Of a stretch of DNA of 37,631 nucleotides, positions 16,435-26,660 are shown piece after piece. The stretch lies in the NCBI GenBank assembly GCA_903864835.1, contig CAIPHK010000025.1:1-37631 (forward strand), in the 5' to 3' direction. Both the position numbers and the translations under genes were made by a program. The stretch comes from an uncultured bacterium (GTDB lineage: Bacteria > Margulisbacteria > Marinamargulisbacteria > SXXA01). The notes under the pieces were generated by a model, which was not told the DNA's origin, did no database searches, and saw only the letters and a list, made by a program, of their open reading frames with translations. The first letter of the stretch is position 1, and every line of letters begins with the position of its first letter.

Positions 16435-17625
16435 ATGAATGAGGTAAAAACAGTGGAAGAACTCAGTCCTCGGTCCGTTATGCAAACTGCCGTCCGCCCG
16501 CCGATGGTTATGGTATCTGGTGAGGGGTCATGGCTTGTCGATTCTCAAGGCAAACGGTACCTCGATTTTGTTCAAGGGTGGGCGGTAAATTGCTTAGGGC
16601 ATTGTTCGCCCGTCGTTGTGGATGCATTAGTGCATCAATCCCGATTACTTATCAACCCAAGCCCCGCATTTTACAACCTTGGCATGATTGAATTGGCTGA
16701 CCTAGTTACTCACCATTCAGGATTGGACCGTGTATTTTTTTGCAATACCGGCGCTGAGGCCAACGAGGGGGCCATTAAACTGGCCCGAAAATGGGGACAA
16801 AAATATAAAAATGGTGCGTTCCAGATCATTACGTTCGAAAACAGCTTTCACGGACGCACGTTGGCGACAATGTCGGCATCCGGGAAGGCCCAGTGGACGA
16901 CGTTATTCGAACCCAAGGTCCCCGGATTTATTAAGGTTCCGTTTAATCGAATCGAAGCGGTTGAAGCGGTCATTTCGGACAACTGCGTCGCGATCATGTT
17001 GGAGCTGGTTCAGGGAGAAGGCGGGGTCATTCCAGCGGATCCCGAGTTCATTGATCAATTGCAGCAATTGGCGAAAGACCGATCGTTGTTATTAATTGTT
17101 GACGAGGTTCAAACCGGCGTTGGACGAACCGGCCCGCTGTTTTGTTTTCAACGATATGGAATCCAACCCGATATCTTTACCCTTGGAAAAGGGTTGGGCG
17201 GCGGCGTTCCACTTGCTGCGTTAGTCTCAGCGGAGTCCGTCGCCGTATTTGAGCCTGGCGACCAAGGGGGTACCTATAACGGGAATCCATTGATGACAGC
17301 GGTGGGTGTCGAGGTTTTAAAAACCGTTGCCGCGACTGAATTTCTAGAATCATCCCACTCAATGTCTATATATCTGGTCCAAACGTTACAAACGATGTCT
17401 GATCGGTTTGGATTGAGTGGAACGCGTGGTATGGGATTGCTTCAGGCGCTAATACTCAATTCAGATGATGCCAGTACCATCGTTTCGGTTGCATTGGAAC
17501 GAGGACTACTTCTCAATGCACCGCAACCTAACATCATTCGATTTATGCCGTCATTGGTCGTCTCAAAAGAAGAAATCGACATGATGCAAGAGATATTGTC
17601 CAAGATTTTGGCAGAAATTTTTTAG
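16435..17625 (+). CDS. argD: Class III aminotransferase, acetylornithine aminotransferase-like
   Basis: A PLP-dependent aminotransferase close to ArgD, which turns N-acetylglutamate semialdehyde into N-acetylornithine in arginine synthesis and often also serves lysine synthesis. Signatures: LDFVQGWAVNCLGHCSP, the phosphate-binding FCNTGAEANEGAIKLAR, NSFHGRT, DEVQTGVGRTG at 223-233 and the PLP lysine Lys252 in TLGKGLGGG. The 396-residue length fits. Related enzymes (ornithine, GABA or succinylornithine aminotransferase) cannot be fully excluded. The start is ambiguous: ATG 16435 has no ribosome-binding site, while in-frame GTG 16453 has GAGG at 16441-16444, 8 bases upstream. argG is on the other strand at 6748-7986. 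Confidence 0.85.
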   Translation: MNEVKTVEELSPRSVMQTAVRPPMVMVSGEGSWLVDSQGKRYLDFVQGWAVNCLGHCSPVVVDALVHQSRLLINPSPAFYNLGMIELADLVTHHSGLDRVFFCNTGAEANEGAIKLARKWGQKYKNGAFQIITFENSFHGRTLATMSASGKAQWTTLFEPKVPGFIKVPFNRIEAVEAVISDNCVAIMLELVQGEGGVIPADPEFIDQLQQLAKDRSLLLIVDEVQTGVGRTGPLFCFQRYGIQPDIFTLGKGLGGGVPLAALVSAESVAVFEPGDQGGTYNGNPLMTAVGVEVLKTVAATEFLESSHSMSIYLVQTLQTMSDRFGLSGTRGMGLLQALILNSDDASTIVSVALERGLLLNAPQPNIIRFMPSLVVSKEEIDMMQEILSKILAEIF

Positions 17626-17654
17626 TGTTCTTTTAAAATAAATCTGGGGCGGAC

Positions 17655-17683
17655 TGGCAACGCTCCCCTGAGTTTAGTATACT
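17655..17683 (+). promoter_or_regulatory. Predicted sigma-70-type promoter for the suc run
   Basis: TGGCAA (17655-17660) and TATACT (17678-17683) are separated by 17 bases. The inferred transcription start near 17690 gives a leader of about 64 bases before the sucA ATG at 17754. It would serve sucA, sucB, lpd and probably the two genes after them. Confidence 0.45.
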
Positions 17684-17753
17684 ACGCCGCGCTTCAAATA
17701 TGCCTAATTTGGCATCTTGCAGAATTCAACTGACCCCTTCGGAGTTTTCAACC

Positions 17754-20459
17754 ATGGATAAATACACTTACCTCAACAACGCAAACCCTGCTTTTGTTGA
17801 AGATCTATATAGTCGCTATAAGGCCGATCCCGCTTCAGTAGACCAATATTGGAAGCGATTTTTTGAGGGATATGATTTTTCACTTACCCAAAATCCAGAT
17901 GGCGCATCGCCGTTGTCAATTAAGGAAGTCGCCGTTTCCAAATTAATTGATGGTTACCGGTCTCGGGGACATTTAATTGCCCATACCAACCCCATTCGCC
18001 CTCGACGATCTCACAAAGTCGACCTGGAATTAGCGTACTTCGGATTAAACGAAACCGATTTAGAGACTGAATTTAGCGCCGGCTCGGAATTAGGGCTAGG
18101 CAAAACCACTCTCCGTTCGATATTAACCCACCTCACCACCACCTACTGCGCATCGATTGGTGTTGAATACATGTATTGTCGCAACGAAAAATTGCGAGAG
18201 TATATGCAAAGCCGAATGGAACCCAATTCCAATACCCCCAGATATTCGGCCCCTAAACAGCAAGATATCCTTCATCGACTTTATCAAGCCGTATCATTTG
18301 AGAATTTTCTCCATACTAAATTTGTGGGTAAAAAGCGATTTTCTTTGGAAGGACTTGAATCCTTTATCCCGGCACTTGACTTGGCAATCCGAAACGCTGC
18401 GGATGCCGGCGTCAAAGAAGTGGTGTTAGGAATGGCGCATCGTGGCCGCTTAAATGTATTGGTCAACGTTTTCCAAAAGCCATACGAAAATGTCTTCGCC
18501 GAGTTTGAAGAAAATATCCCGGATGCCTTTGAACGCGGTGGCGATGTCAAATACCATTTGGGGAAATCTGCGGACCTGACGACCGATGCAGGTAACGAGA
18601 TTCATCTAAGTATGTTGTTCAACCCGTCCCACTTGGAAACAATTGGCGCCGTTTTACAGGGGATTTGTTACGCCAAAAAGCTGGACCGTTATGATGGTGA
18701 TTGCCGAAAAATAATCCCACTTGTGATTCATGGCGACGCTGCCATTTCAGGCCAAGGGATTAACTACGAAATATCAAACATGTCCGGTGTCGAAGGATAT
18801 AACACCGGCGGATCAGTTCATATCGTACTCAATAACCAAGTTGGATTTACGACCAATTTTAATGAAGGTCGAACCAGTGTCTATTGCACCGACATCGCTA
18901 AAATTACCGAATCGCCGGTGTTTCATGTCAATGCCGATGACCCTGAAGCGGTCGTATATGCGACCCAACTTGCATTTGATATCCGGCAAGAGTTTGGCAT
19001 TGACGTGTATGTCGATATTTTAGGCTACCGCCGTTATGGCCATAACGAGGGTGACGAACCTCGTTTTACACAGCCCGTTCTCTACAAAATGATTCAGGCG
19101 CATCCCAACATATATAAAATTTATTTAGCCGCACTTCTTAAGCAATCGGTTATCTCCCAAAATAGTGCCACCGATGCCGCTAAGGCATTTGATGCGTTAT
19201 TACAAACACGACTAGATTTGTCTAAGGATCAGCCAATTAAAGCGTCTGAAGTCGCGTTTCAAGGTGCATGGAACGGATTGCGACTGGCCGACGGATCCGA
19301 CTTCGAAAAATCCCATCACACTGGGGTAAAAAAAGAGATTTTAGACAGCGTGGCAACTACACTTTATTCAGAGCCTGCTGATTTTAATCTTTACTCCAAA
19401 ATGCAGAAGCTATTAGAGGGTCGTAAGAAAAATTATACCCAAGATAATAAAGTAGATTGGGCAACCGCCGAATTATTGGCCTATGGAACATTGTTAACCG
19501 AAGGCCATCCGGTAAGACTTTCAGGACAAGACGCGCAACGCGGCACATTTTCCCATCGTCACGCGGTGATCAAGGACGCTGACACTGAGGTGACATTTAC
19601 CCCACTCAAGCATTTGAATGGGCCTCATGCCAATTTCAACGTCTACAACTCCATTTTATCTGAATACGGAATTATGGCGTTTGAATACGGATATTCGTTG
19701 GCCAGCCCCAACTCACTTGTGATTTGGGAAGCCCAATTTGGGGATTTTGCGAATGGTGCTCAGATTTTAATCGATCAATTTTTGTCATCTGGCGAAGTAA
19801 AATGGGATCGGTTTTGTGGACTTGTCCTGTTACTGCCTCATGGACAGGAAGGGCAGGGCCCCGAGCACTCCAGCGCGCGACTTGAGCGATTTTTGCAACT
19901 CTGTGCCCAAGAAAATATGTTTGTGACCAACATCACAACGCCTGCCAATTTTTTCCACTTGCTTCGTCGACAAATTAAGAGCCCGTTCAGAAAACCGTTG
20001 GTTGTAATGTCACCGAAGAGCCTATTCCGACATCCCAAGGTGGTCTCATCTGTCGCAGAATTGGAAAAAGGCGAATTTCAAGAAATTATCGATGATGCAA
20101 CCGTCACACCCAAAAATGTAAAACGCGTGGTTCTTTGTTCAGGAAAAGTGTATTACGACATCCTTGAAAAAAGAGACGCCGCCGGACGCACCGACATCGC
20201 GCTGGTACGGCTTGAGCAGATATATCCGTTACCTCAAGGCGTGCTTGCCGCACTTCGGAAACGGTACGCACATGTTAAAGACTGGGTATGGGCGCAGGAA
20301 GAGCCGGGAAATCAGGGGGCTTGGTTTTATATTTTACGTGTCCTACAAGACTGGAATCTCCGTGTCATTTCCCGTCCCGATGCCGCCAGTCCAGCAACTG
20401 GTAGCCACAAACTTCATGAAAAAATGCAGGCAGCACTAATCGATCAGGTATTGGGTTAA
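17754..20459 (+). CDS. sucA: 2-oxoglutarate dehydrogenase E1 component
   Basis: SucA is the thiamine-diphosphate-dependent E1 subunit that decarboxylates 2-oxoglutarate and passes a succinyl group to the SucB lipoyl arm. The family N-terminus is present ([20 protein letters not shown]...[10 protein letters not shown]), and this segment helps bind E2. Then come [28 protein letters not shown] (cofactor site), [17 protein letters not shown] and the C-terminal transketolase domain with [18 protein letters not shown]. At 901 residues it is near the usual 900-940. The start at 17754 has GGAG at 17741-17744, 9 bases upstream; the longer frame from 17700 lacks this. sucB starts 7 bases after the stop. 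Confidence 0.97.
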   Translation: MDKYTYLNNANPAFVEDLYSRYKADPASVDQYWKRFFEGYDFSLTQNPDGASPLSIKEVAVSKLIDGYRSRGHLIAHTNPIRPRRSHKVDLELAYFGLNETDLETEFSAGSELGLGKTTLRSILTHLTTTYCASIGVEYMYCRNEKLREYMQSRMEPNSNTPRYSAPKQQDILHRLYQAVSFENFLHTKFVGKKRFSLEGLESFIPALDLAIRNAADAGVKEVVLGMAHRGRLNVLVNVFQKPYENVFAEFEENIPDAFERGGDVKYHLGKSADLTTDAGNEIHLSMLFNPSHLETIGAVLQGICYAKKLDRYDGDCRKIIPLVIHGDAAISGQGINYEISNMSGVEGYNTGGSVHIVLNNQVGFTTNFNEGRTSVYCTDIAKITESPVFHVNADDPEAVVYATQLAFDIRQEFGIDVYVDILGYRRYGHNEGDEPRFTQPVLYKMIQAHPNIYKIYLAALLKQSVISQNSATDAAKAFDALLQTRLDLSKDQPIKASEVAFQGAWNGLRLADGSDFEKSHHTGVKKEILDSVATTLYSEPADFNLYSKMQKLLEGRKKNYTQDNKVDWATAELLAYGTLLTEGHPVRLSGQDAQRGTFSHRHAVIKDADTEVTFTPLKHLNGPHANFNVYNSILSEYGIMAFEYGYSLASPNSLVIWEAQFGDFANGAQILIDQFLSSGEVKWDRFCGLVLLLPHGQEGQGPEHSSARLERFLQLCAQENMFVTNITTPANFFHLLRRQIKSPFRKPLVVMSPKSLFRHPKVVSSVAELEKGEFQEIIDDATVTPKNVKRVVLCSGKVYYDILEKRDAAGRTDIALVRLEQIYPLPQGVLAALRKRYAHVKDWVWAQEEPGNQGAWFYILRVLQDWNLRVISRPDAASPATGSHKLHEKMQAALIDQVLG

Positions 20460-20466
20460 GAAAGGC

Positions 20467-21666
20467 ATGACAATGAAAAAAGACATCATAGTCCCAGCAG
20501 CAGGCGAGTCCGTTAAAGAAGCAGATCTTGTAAATTGGTATAAAGGTAACGGGGACTACGTCAATCGTGACGAGCCCATTTGTGAGCTTGAAACAGAAAA
20601 AGCGACGTTGGATCTCACCGCCGAAATTGATGGAATACTAACGATTTCTGTCGCTGGCGGAACCGTAAAGGTAGGAGACTCGGTTGGGTTTATCACTGCG
20701 TCTGATGCCAAACCCGTCGCGACGCCAAGCCCCGCTGCCGCCCCTGTAACGGTCGCAGCGCCCAGCTCAAATGGTAATAGCTATGCACAAGGCCACGCGT
20801 CTCCAGCAGCGGCAAAAATGATCGCTGAAACGGGAGCATCGCTGACCCAAGGAACGGGTAAAGATGGTCGAATTACCAAACAAGATGTGCAAAATTCACC
20901 GGCACCAGTTGTGGCAGCGCCACTAGCGGTTGCCCCTCCGGTACAACCCTTGGCATCGCTTGGCTTCCGAAGTGAACGTCGGGAAAAGATGACCCGTCTT
21001 CGTAAAACAATCATGAACCGCTTGATCGAATCCCAACAAACCACCGCATCACTCACCACATTCAACGAAGTGGATATGTCTGCTGTGATGGAAATTCGAA
21101 AGAAATACAAAGACGCGTTTAAAGAAAAGTACCAAGTCGGCCTTGGCTTTATGTCGTTCTTCACGAAAGCGGCCTGCAATGCCCTAATGGAATTCCCGGC
21201 ACTCAATGCCTATGTCGATGGGGAAGAAATTATATTTCACGACTACTGCGATGTGGGTGTCGCGGTATCCACCGCCAAGGGACTCGTTGTTCCGGTTATC
21301 CGAAATGCGGATCAATTGGGCTTTCATCAAATCGAATCGGCCATCGTTGATTTTGCTAAACGGGCACAGGCTGGAAAGCTAACCATTCAAGAAATGGAAG
21401 GCGGCACGTTCACCATTACTAACGGCGGAACATTTGGATCAATGTTGTCGACACCCATTATCAATCGTCCTCAAAGTGCGATTCTAGGAATGCATAACAT
21501 TGTCCAACGCGCAGTGGTGGTTAACGGAGAAATTGTGGCGCGTCCGATTATCTATTTGGCCGTCACTTACGATCACCGAATTATCGATGGCTCCGAAGCC
21601 GTTCGATTCTTGGTCCGTATCAAAGAACAATTAGAAGATCCAACCCGTCTATTGGTTGGAATGTAG
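20467..21666 (+). CDS. sucB: 2-oxoglutarate dehydrogenase E2, dihydrolipoamide succinyltransferase
   Basis: SucB forms the core of the complex and moves the succinyl group from its lipoyl arm to CoA. One lipoyl domain spans about residues 1-80 with the modified Lys45 in [11 protein letters not shown]. An Ala/Pro-rich flexible linker follows, then the subunit-binding domain ([20 protein letters not shown]...GRITKQDV) near 115-150. The catalytic domain from about 170 ends with [14 protein letters not shown], which carries the active-site His and Asp. The length (399) is normal. Two starts are close: ATG 20467 and ATG 20473; AAAGG spacing fits the second better. lpd follows after 12 bases. Confidence 0.96.
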   Translation: MTMKKDIIVPAAGESVKEADLVNWYKGNGDYVNRDEPICELETEKATLDLTAEIDGILTISVAGGTVKVGDSVGFITASDAKPVATPSPAAAPVTVAAPSSNGNSYAQGHASPAAAKMIAETGASLTQGTGKDGRITKQDVQNSPAPVVAAPLAVAPPVQPLASLGFRSERREKMTRLRKTIMNRLIESQQTTASLTTFNEVDMSAVMEIRKKYKDAFKEKYQVGLGFMSFFTKAACNALMEFPALNAYVDGEEIIFHDYCDVGVAVSTAKGLVVPVIRNADQLGFHQIESAIVDFAKRAQAGKLTIQEMEGGTFTITNGGTFGSMLSTPIINRPQSAILGMHNIVQRAVVVNGEIVARPIIYLAVTYDHRIIDGSEAVRFLVRIKEQLEDPTRLLVGM

Positions 21667-21678
21667 GGGAGAGAGACT

Positions 21679-23079
21679 ATGGACTCATTTGATTTAGTAG
21701 TTATTGGTGGCGGTCCGGGTGGATATGTTGCCGCTGTTCGTGGTGCCCAATTGGGACTGAAAACGGCAATCATCGAATCACGAATCACATTGGGCGGCAC
21801 TTGCCTTAATGTCGGGTGCATCCCCTCGAAGGCACTTCTTGATTCAACCGAATTATTTCACCAGGCCAAAACCAAGTTTAAAGTGCATGGAATTGAAATA
21901 TCCGAACCCAAAGCCAATTGGAATCAAATGATCCAGCGCAAACGGGATGTCGTCACGTCCACAACCAAGGGTATCGATTTTTTAATGCAAAAAAATAAAA
22001 TTACCCGGATCATCGGTGTAGGGTCATTGATATCTGGAACCGTCGTTGAAATCACTAACGGTACCGAAAAAAAACAAATCGAAGGTAAAAATATTGTGAT
22101 CGCAACGGGTTCCGCTGTTGCACAGTTACCATCAGTTCCATTTGACGGGCAGCGGGTTATTTCCTCTGACGAGGCCTTGGAACTTTCGGAAATTCCGAAG
22201 TCCATGGTCATTATTGGTGGCGGCGTCATCGGGGTCGAGATGGGATCTATTTACGCACGACTCGGTACGCAGGTGACGATTGTTGAATTTATGGATGGGC
22301 TGATCCCAACCATGGATCGAGAGTTGGGCCGTGCACTTGAAAAAACATTGCGTCACTTGGGAATGACGTTTCATTTTGGAACCAAGGTGACTGGTGCAAA
22401 ATCCGAAAAAAAATCGGTAACACTGACTGCTGAAAACAAAAAAGGTGAGACTATTTCGATCGAGGCAGACTATGCGTTAGTTGCCATTGGTCGGGTGGCT
22501 TATACCCAAGGACTCGGTTTGGATAAAGTAGGGATTGCAACCGATTCTCGGGGACGAATTGAAATTGATACCCATTTCCGAACCAATGTACCCACGGTAT
22601 ACGCGGTTGGCGATGTGGTACAGGGCGCGATGCTTGCCCACAAAGCCTCAGAAGAGGGAGTGGCCTGTGTTGAACAAATCGTTGGGCAAAAATCCCACGT
22701 CAACTACGATGCCATTCCAGGTGTCGTCTATACTTGGCCGGAAGTAGCGTCAGTGGGCAAGACGGAGGAAGAACTTAAAACCGCCGGAATTGCCTACAAA
22801 AAAGGGTCAGCGCCATTCAAAGCATCCGGACGTGCCCGTGCCGCCGAGGAATCAGACGGATTCATCAAAGTACTCGCGGATCAAACCACTGATGAAATTT
22901 TAGGGATCCATATGATCGGCCCACGGGTCGCTGATCTGATCGCCGAAGCAGTGGTTGCCATCGAATACCGAGCCTCCGCTGAAGATATCGGTATCATGAG
23001 CCATCCCCATCCCACCTTTTCTGAAACCTTAAAAGAAGCCGCTTTGGCAGCCACGGGTAATCGAGCCATTCATTTTTAA
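21679..23079 (+). CDS. lpdA: Dihydrolipoamide dehydrogenase (E3)
   Basis: The FAD enzyme that reoxidises the lipoyl arm and passes electrons to NAD+. The FAD loop GGGPGGYVAA starts at about residue 10. The redox disulfide is Cys42/Cys47 in TCLNVGC. IIGGGVIGVEMGS is the NAD loop, YAVGDV the second FAD site, and the C-terminal HPHPTFSETLKEA carries the catalytic His-Glu. The 466-residue length is standard. A purine-rich site (GGGGAGAG) about 5-8 bases upstream of the ATG supports the start. As third gene after sucA-sucB it completes the complex; it may also serve pyruvate dehydrogenase or glycine cleavage. Confidence 0.96.
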   Translation: MDSFDLVVIGGGPGGYVAAVRGAQLGLKTAIIESRITLGGTCLNVGCIPSKALLDSTELFHQAKTKFKVHGIEISEPKANWNQMIQRKRDVVTSTTKGIDFLMQKNKITRIIGVGSLISGTVVEITNGTEKKQIEGKNIVIATGSAVAQLPSVPFDGQRVISSDEALELSEIPKSMVIIGGGVIGVEMGSIYARLGTQVTIVEFMDGLIPTMDRELGRALEKTLRHLGMTFHFGTKVTGAKSEKKSVTLTAENKKGETISIEADYALVAIGRVAYTQGLGLDKVGIATDSRGRIEIDTHFRTNVPTVYAVGDVVQGAMLAHKASEEGVACVEQIVGQKSHVNYDAIPGVVYTWPEVASVGKTEEELKTAGIAYKKGSAPFKASGRARAAEESDGFIKVLADQTTDEILGIHMIGPRVADLIAEAVVAIEYRASAEDIGIMSHPHPTFSETLKEAALAATGNRAIHF

Positions 23080-23085
23080 CTCTAC

Positions 23086-24942
23086 ATGGTAAATATAAAA
23101 GCGGTGGCGCTCGGCGGATTTTTCAGGATTCCCTGGCCGGGTAACGTGATATCAAGCGTCTTGCGCCGATCGTTTACTCAACTGGCGCCTCCGAGGCCCG
23201 TTGAATTGACCGTGGGCACGGCGGATCGCTTAATCGAAAATGTAGTCGGGGTGGGGCGCATTTATACGGCGCCACTTCGGCTCAGTTTAAATTCCAATAT
23301 CACACAGATTCCAATCGCAGTTCATTCCTCTCGGGACGTCGCGAGCTCACAGAATATTTCGACGTTGTCGCAAACCATACCGGTGACCGGAACGGCCACA
23401 GAGTCACTAATGATGGGACAAATTCAACTAGTCTCGTCAACACAATCCAATTTTGAAAGCTCCCGATTGGCCATTTTATCGGATAAGACATCGCTCATTG
23501 AGCACGGGAATGGATTAATTCCCCGACAGGTGGCGCGAGGCGGGGGCCTTCGAGATATCGATCTCATTTTGATTGAACCCGGAATGGCGGTTCTTCAATT
23601 TACTATCGATGTTTTGGATGCGATGGGACCCAATATGATCAATACTGTTGCTGAAGGTTTGGCTCCCCGGATACAAGCCCAGCTATCGGAAGATTGGACA
23701 ACCCACGTTCGAATTCTGTCCAACGACGCCAGTCTAAGAACGGTGACGGTACATGCCGAGTTGGATAAAGACATTTATCCAGATCTCGAAACAAAAGTCG
23801 AATCGAGCCCCACCGTCAATTTGACAATCACACGAACGATGTCACGATTAATGATGGGGATGAGCGGCGATTGGCGGGCTCAAGACGCGGCGTCAGCATT
23901 ATGGTTTTCGGGCCATTCGGGAATTCAAATCGACGATCAACAGTCGCATTGGTTGGCGCGACTTACTGTCCCCGTTGTATACGGAACGGTAGGGCGGGTT
24001 CATCAATTTCCCGCGACTCACGCAGAGTTAATTCGGTTAGGAAGCCCGTCGGCTCGCGAACTGGGAATGGTATTTGGTACGGCCGCATTACTAGCGGGGT
24101 TGGAGCATGTTATTTCCCCGGTAGCGATGCCCTATACACCAATTTCTGGATGGCCAGGGCGATCCGTAATCCCCCAAACCGTGGTGAAGTTGAGAGATAA
24201 AACCGTGGACCAGCGGTTGGGTATTTTAGGGGCGCCAACAGCCGAAATGTGGCGTAACGACGATCCTTTTCTTTTCCCGGGGGTGACGGTTGATGCGGCG
24301 CTTCCGATTGGGATAATTCCCAATGTTAGGATTAATGGTGAAATTAGGCATCTCCCCTATGAAGTCGAAGAACCATCGATTGGTGCGGCAGCCGCGAATG
24401 CGGCGAAAGACGCCGACTGTCATGTTGTCGTCACCGAAGACGCGTCCTCCTTTGGGATCAACGCAGTGGTATCCATTAAAATTGATACCGAAGCTGACGT
24501 CCGTCAATTTATGTTGGCATACCGTTTTGCAGATCAATTTACCAAGCGCGCAATCACAAACAATAAAGGGTTTTTTAACGGAGTGGATCCCGTATTGTTA
24601 GCCGCAGGCGTTGACCCGTCATATTTTACCTACGCGGCTTACCTGTCTGTGCTGGATAAAGGCGACTGCAAGCCCATCGCAATATGGCGGCAGACCGAAG
24701 ATGGGATTGAGGGTCGTGTTCAGGTAACTATTCCCAAAACCGCGATTGTCCCCACGTTCAACAATTTTCAACACATTACCACGCGGGCAATTGCCGGATA
24801 TTCCTCGACTGACGATCTTCTTGGAGCGTCGATCATCGCGGGTATATTGAATAACCGATCCGCGATAAAAGCGCTTGCCGGACAAGGCATTAATAAAGGG
24901 CATATGCCCCTCCATAATCGGGCACCGTCCGTCCATTCATGA
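23086..24942 (+). CDS. Double (fused) class II HMG-CoA reductase-like protein
   Basis: HMG-CoA reductase makes mevalonate (or, in degraders, runs backward) with NAD(P)H; class II enzymes are about 430-residue homodimers. This 618-residue protein contains two successive reductase-like chains. Part one (about 38-350) has ADRLIENVVG, MMGQIQLVSS, VARGGGLRDIDL, the cofactor signature DAMGPNMIN (178-186) and THVRILSN, then GDWRAQDA and ARELGMVFGTA. Its EEPS site is replaced (IPIAVHSSRDV, 76-85), and the lysine of NKG and final GHM are missing. Part two (about 360-618) has VEEPSIGAAAANAAK (Glu428/429), TNNKGFFNGVD (Lys494), AAGVD (Asp510) and NKGHMPLH (His606), but lacks the small domain with DAMG. 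Lys494 and Asp510 are 16 apart, as in the family. The frame is unbroken. It starts 6 bases after lpd. Confidence 0.8.
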   Translation: MVNIKAVALGGFFRIPWPGNVISSVLRRSFTQLAPPRPVELTVGTADRLIENVVGVGRIYTAPLRLSLNSNITQIPIAVHSSRDVASSQNISTLSQTIPVTGTATESLMMGQIQLVSSTQSNFESSRLAILSDKTSLIEHGNGLIPRQVARGGGLRDIDLILIEPGMAVLQFTIDVLDAMGPNMINTVAEGLAPRIQAQLSEDWTTHVRILSNDASLRTVTVHAELDKDIYPDLETKVESSPTVNLTITRTMSRLMMGMSGDWRAQDAASALWFSGHSGIQIDDQQSHWLARLTVPVVYGTVGRVHQFPATHAELIRLGSPSARELGMVFGTAALLAGLEHVISPVAMPYTPISGWPGRSVIPQTVVKLRDKTVDQRLGILGAPTAEMWRNDDPFLFPGVTVDAALPIGIIPNVRINGEIRHLPYEVEEPSIGAAAANAAKDADCHVVVTEDASSFGINAVVSIKIDTEADVRQFMLAYRFADQFTKRAITNNKGFFNGVDPVLLAAGVDPSYFTYAAYLSVLDKGDCKPIAIWRQTEDGIEGRVQVTIPKTAIVPTFNNFQHITTRAIAGYSSTDDLLGASIIAGILNNRSAIKALAGQGINKGHMPLHNRAPSVHS

Positions 24943-26651
24943 GGAGTAAACTCGTGCACTATTTACGTCGTTGGATTCAAAACCCATTTATAATCCTTGT
25001 GATCCTGGCGGTGTTGGCCGTATCCGCCTATATCAACGTCTTAGACGGATCCTTTATTTGGGACGACGAAGTGATGGTTCCCGGCAATGGACTGATTCGT
25101 AGCCTCGATAATGTTCCCGCAATTTTGACGACTTCGCCCTTTGGTGGTCGGTTAAATGCGTCCGATTTTTACCGTCCATTTCAAACGTTATCCTACGCCA
25201 TCGATTATTCGATCTGGGGCTTAGATCCGTTTGGATTTCATCTCACCAACCTATTGCTCCACGCACTGACAGCTTTGATTTTATTTAGTCTTCTACGTCG
25301 CTTGGGGTATTCATTGTGGGTAGCCGGTGGGGTGTCAGCTATCTTTGCGGTCCACCCGATAAACACCGAGTCAGTGTCGTATATCAGTGGGCGTGGCGAT
25401 GTGATGTATTTATTGCTGTGCGTATCGGTATTTTGGTTATTTACCGTTACTAAACTCCGACGAGCGTGGATTATTCCTGTTTCGTTGGGAATCTATTGGA
25501 TCGCTCTCCTGACCAAAGAAAATTCGGTTCCTCTGGGTGTAATGCTCGCCGGACTGATTTTTTTTCCTGTATTTGGCCCATTAAATAGGACACAAAAAAT
25601 ATCAGCGGGGCTGCTTGCCGCTTCGTCGGTATGTTACGCGGGAATCCGCGCGTATTTTCTGGCGTCTGAAGGAAATACAGTGTTGTCCTGGATTGCCAAC
25701 GCGCCGTTGATTACCCGAATCAAAACAATTCCATATTGCCTGTGGACCTATTTCCGACTATTTGTGGTGCCATACCCGCTTCATATGGAGTATCACTACG
25801 TCGAAACCTCTTGGTTTAATCCTTATTTTCTAATCGGACTGCCTGTTATTGCATCGGTCGGTTATTTCATCTGGCGGTATTCTCCATCGCGACGTCAGAC
25901 CGTATTTTGGGGGATCTGGATAGTGGTCTGCTTGGGTCCAGTTCTCCAATTTGCCCCGTTGGCAGCGACTGTCAGAGAGCACTGGGCGACCATGGCAGGG
26001 ATTGGATTTTGGATTGCAGTCCTTTCGGCTTTGGATCACAGAGAAAAATATAAACTCGGCATAGCGATTGGATTAATCAGTTGTATCGCCGGATATTGGA
26101 GTCTTACTGTCGTCCGAAATGAGGATTGGCGAGACCCACTTCGGCTCTATCAACATGATGCGGCCCTCGAACCCAAAAGCTTTTTATTGCACAACAATGT
26201 GGGTGTTGAGCTCTTTCGAAAAAATGACGCAATGGGTGCAAAAAAGGCATTCGAAGCGTCCATCGAAAATTCGCCCAATCAACCCTTTGGGTACGGAACT
26301 GCATTAAATAACTTGGGAGCGATCTATGAGGGGCTCGGGGAATTTTCTAAAGCCGAAGAACTCTACATAAAATCCATTGAATCCAGCCAGTATGAGTTAG
26401 CATATTGCAACTTGGCACGGGTCTTAATGATGCGCGCAGAGGGGCCAAAAGCCATTAAATACGTCCAGCAAGGACTTGAGCATTATCCATACAACGCCAC
26501 ATTGAAACTGATGATGGTTGGGGCGCTTTTTTCAACAGGCCATCCAGATGACGCTGAACGAGAAGCGCGAACATTGCTAACGATGTATCCCGAATATGGA
26601 AATCAGGTGGATGATATAAGACGCCAATATGAGGCACTTCAGACGAAGTAA
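24939..26651 (+). CDS. TMTC-like membrane protein with C-terminal TPR repeats
   Basis: A 570-residue protein with about ten membrane helices up to residue 390 and a cytosolic or periplasmic TPR tail from about 400. The first loop FIWDDEVMVPGNGLI and then FYRPFQTLSYAIDYSIWGLD, FGFHLTNLLLHALTAL and FAVHPINTESVSYISGRGD match the bacterial and eukaryotic TMTC (transmembrane and TPR) family. That family belongs to the GT-C fold, and eukaryotic members are O-mannosyltransferases. The conserved acidic pair Asp-Asp in the first loop suggests catalytic potential. TPR-like segments include LNNLGAIYEGLGEFSKAEEL. The ATG overlaps the stop of the previous gene (ATGA), so the two are translationally coupled. 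Confidence 0.78.
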   Translation: MRSKLVHYLRRWIQNPFIILVILAVLAVSAYINVLDGSFIWDDEVMVPGNGLIRSLDNVPAILTTSPFGGRLNASDFYRPFQTLSYAIDYSIWGLDPFGFHLTNLLLHALTALILFSLLRRLGYSLWVAGGVSAIFAVHPINTESVSYISGRGDVMYLLLCVSVFWLFTVTKLRRAWIIPVSLGIYWIALLTKENSVPLGVMLAGLIFFPVFGPLNRTQKISAGLLAASSVCYAGIRAYFLASEGNTVLSWIANAPLITRIKTIPYCLWTYFRLFVVPYPLHMEYHYVETSWFNPYFLIGLPVIASVGYFIWRYSPSRRQTVFWGIWIVVCLGPVLQFAPLAATVREHWATMAGIGFWIAVLSALDHREKYKLGIAIGLISCIAGYWSLTVVRNEDWRDPLRLYQHDAALEPKSFLLHNNVGVELFRKNDAMGAKKAFEASIENSPNQPFGYGTALNNLGAIYEGLGEFSKAEELYIKSIESSQYELAYCNLARVLMMRAEGPKAIKYVQQGLEHYPYNATLKLMMVGALFSTGHPDDAEREARTLLTMYPEYGNQVDDIRRQYEALQTK

Positions 26652-26660
26652 AGCGGTGCC

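Noticed and set aside
23086-24942. Possibility that the double reductase is an assembly chimera or frameshifted pseudogene
   Set aside because: The frame is continuous for 618 codons, both halves diverge strongly at the protein level and their losses are complementary. A duplicated assembly error would give near-identical halves.
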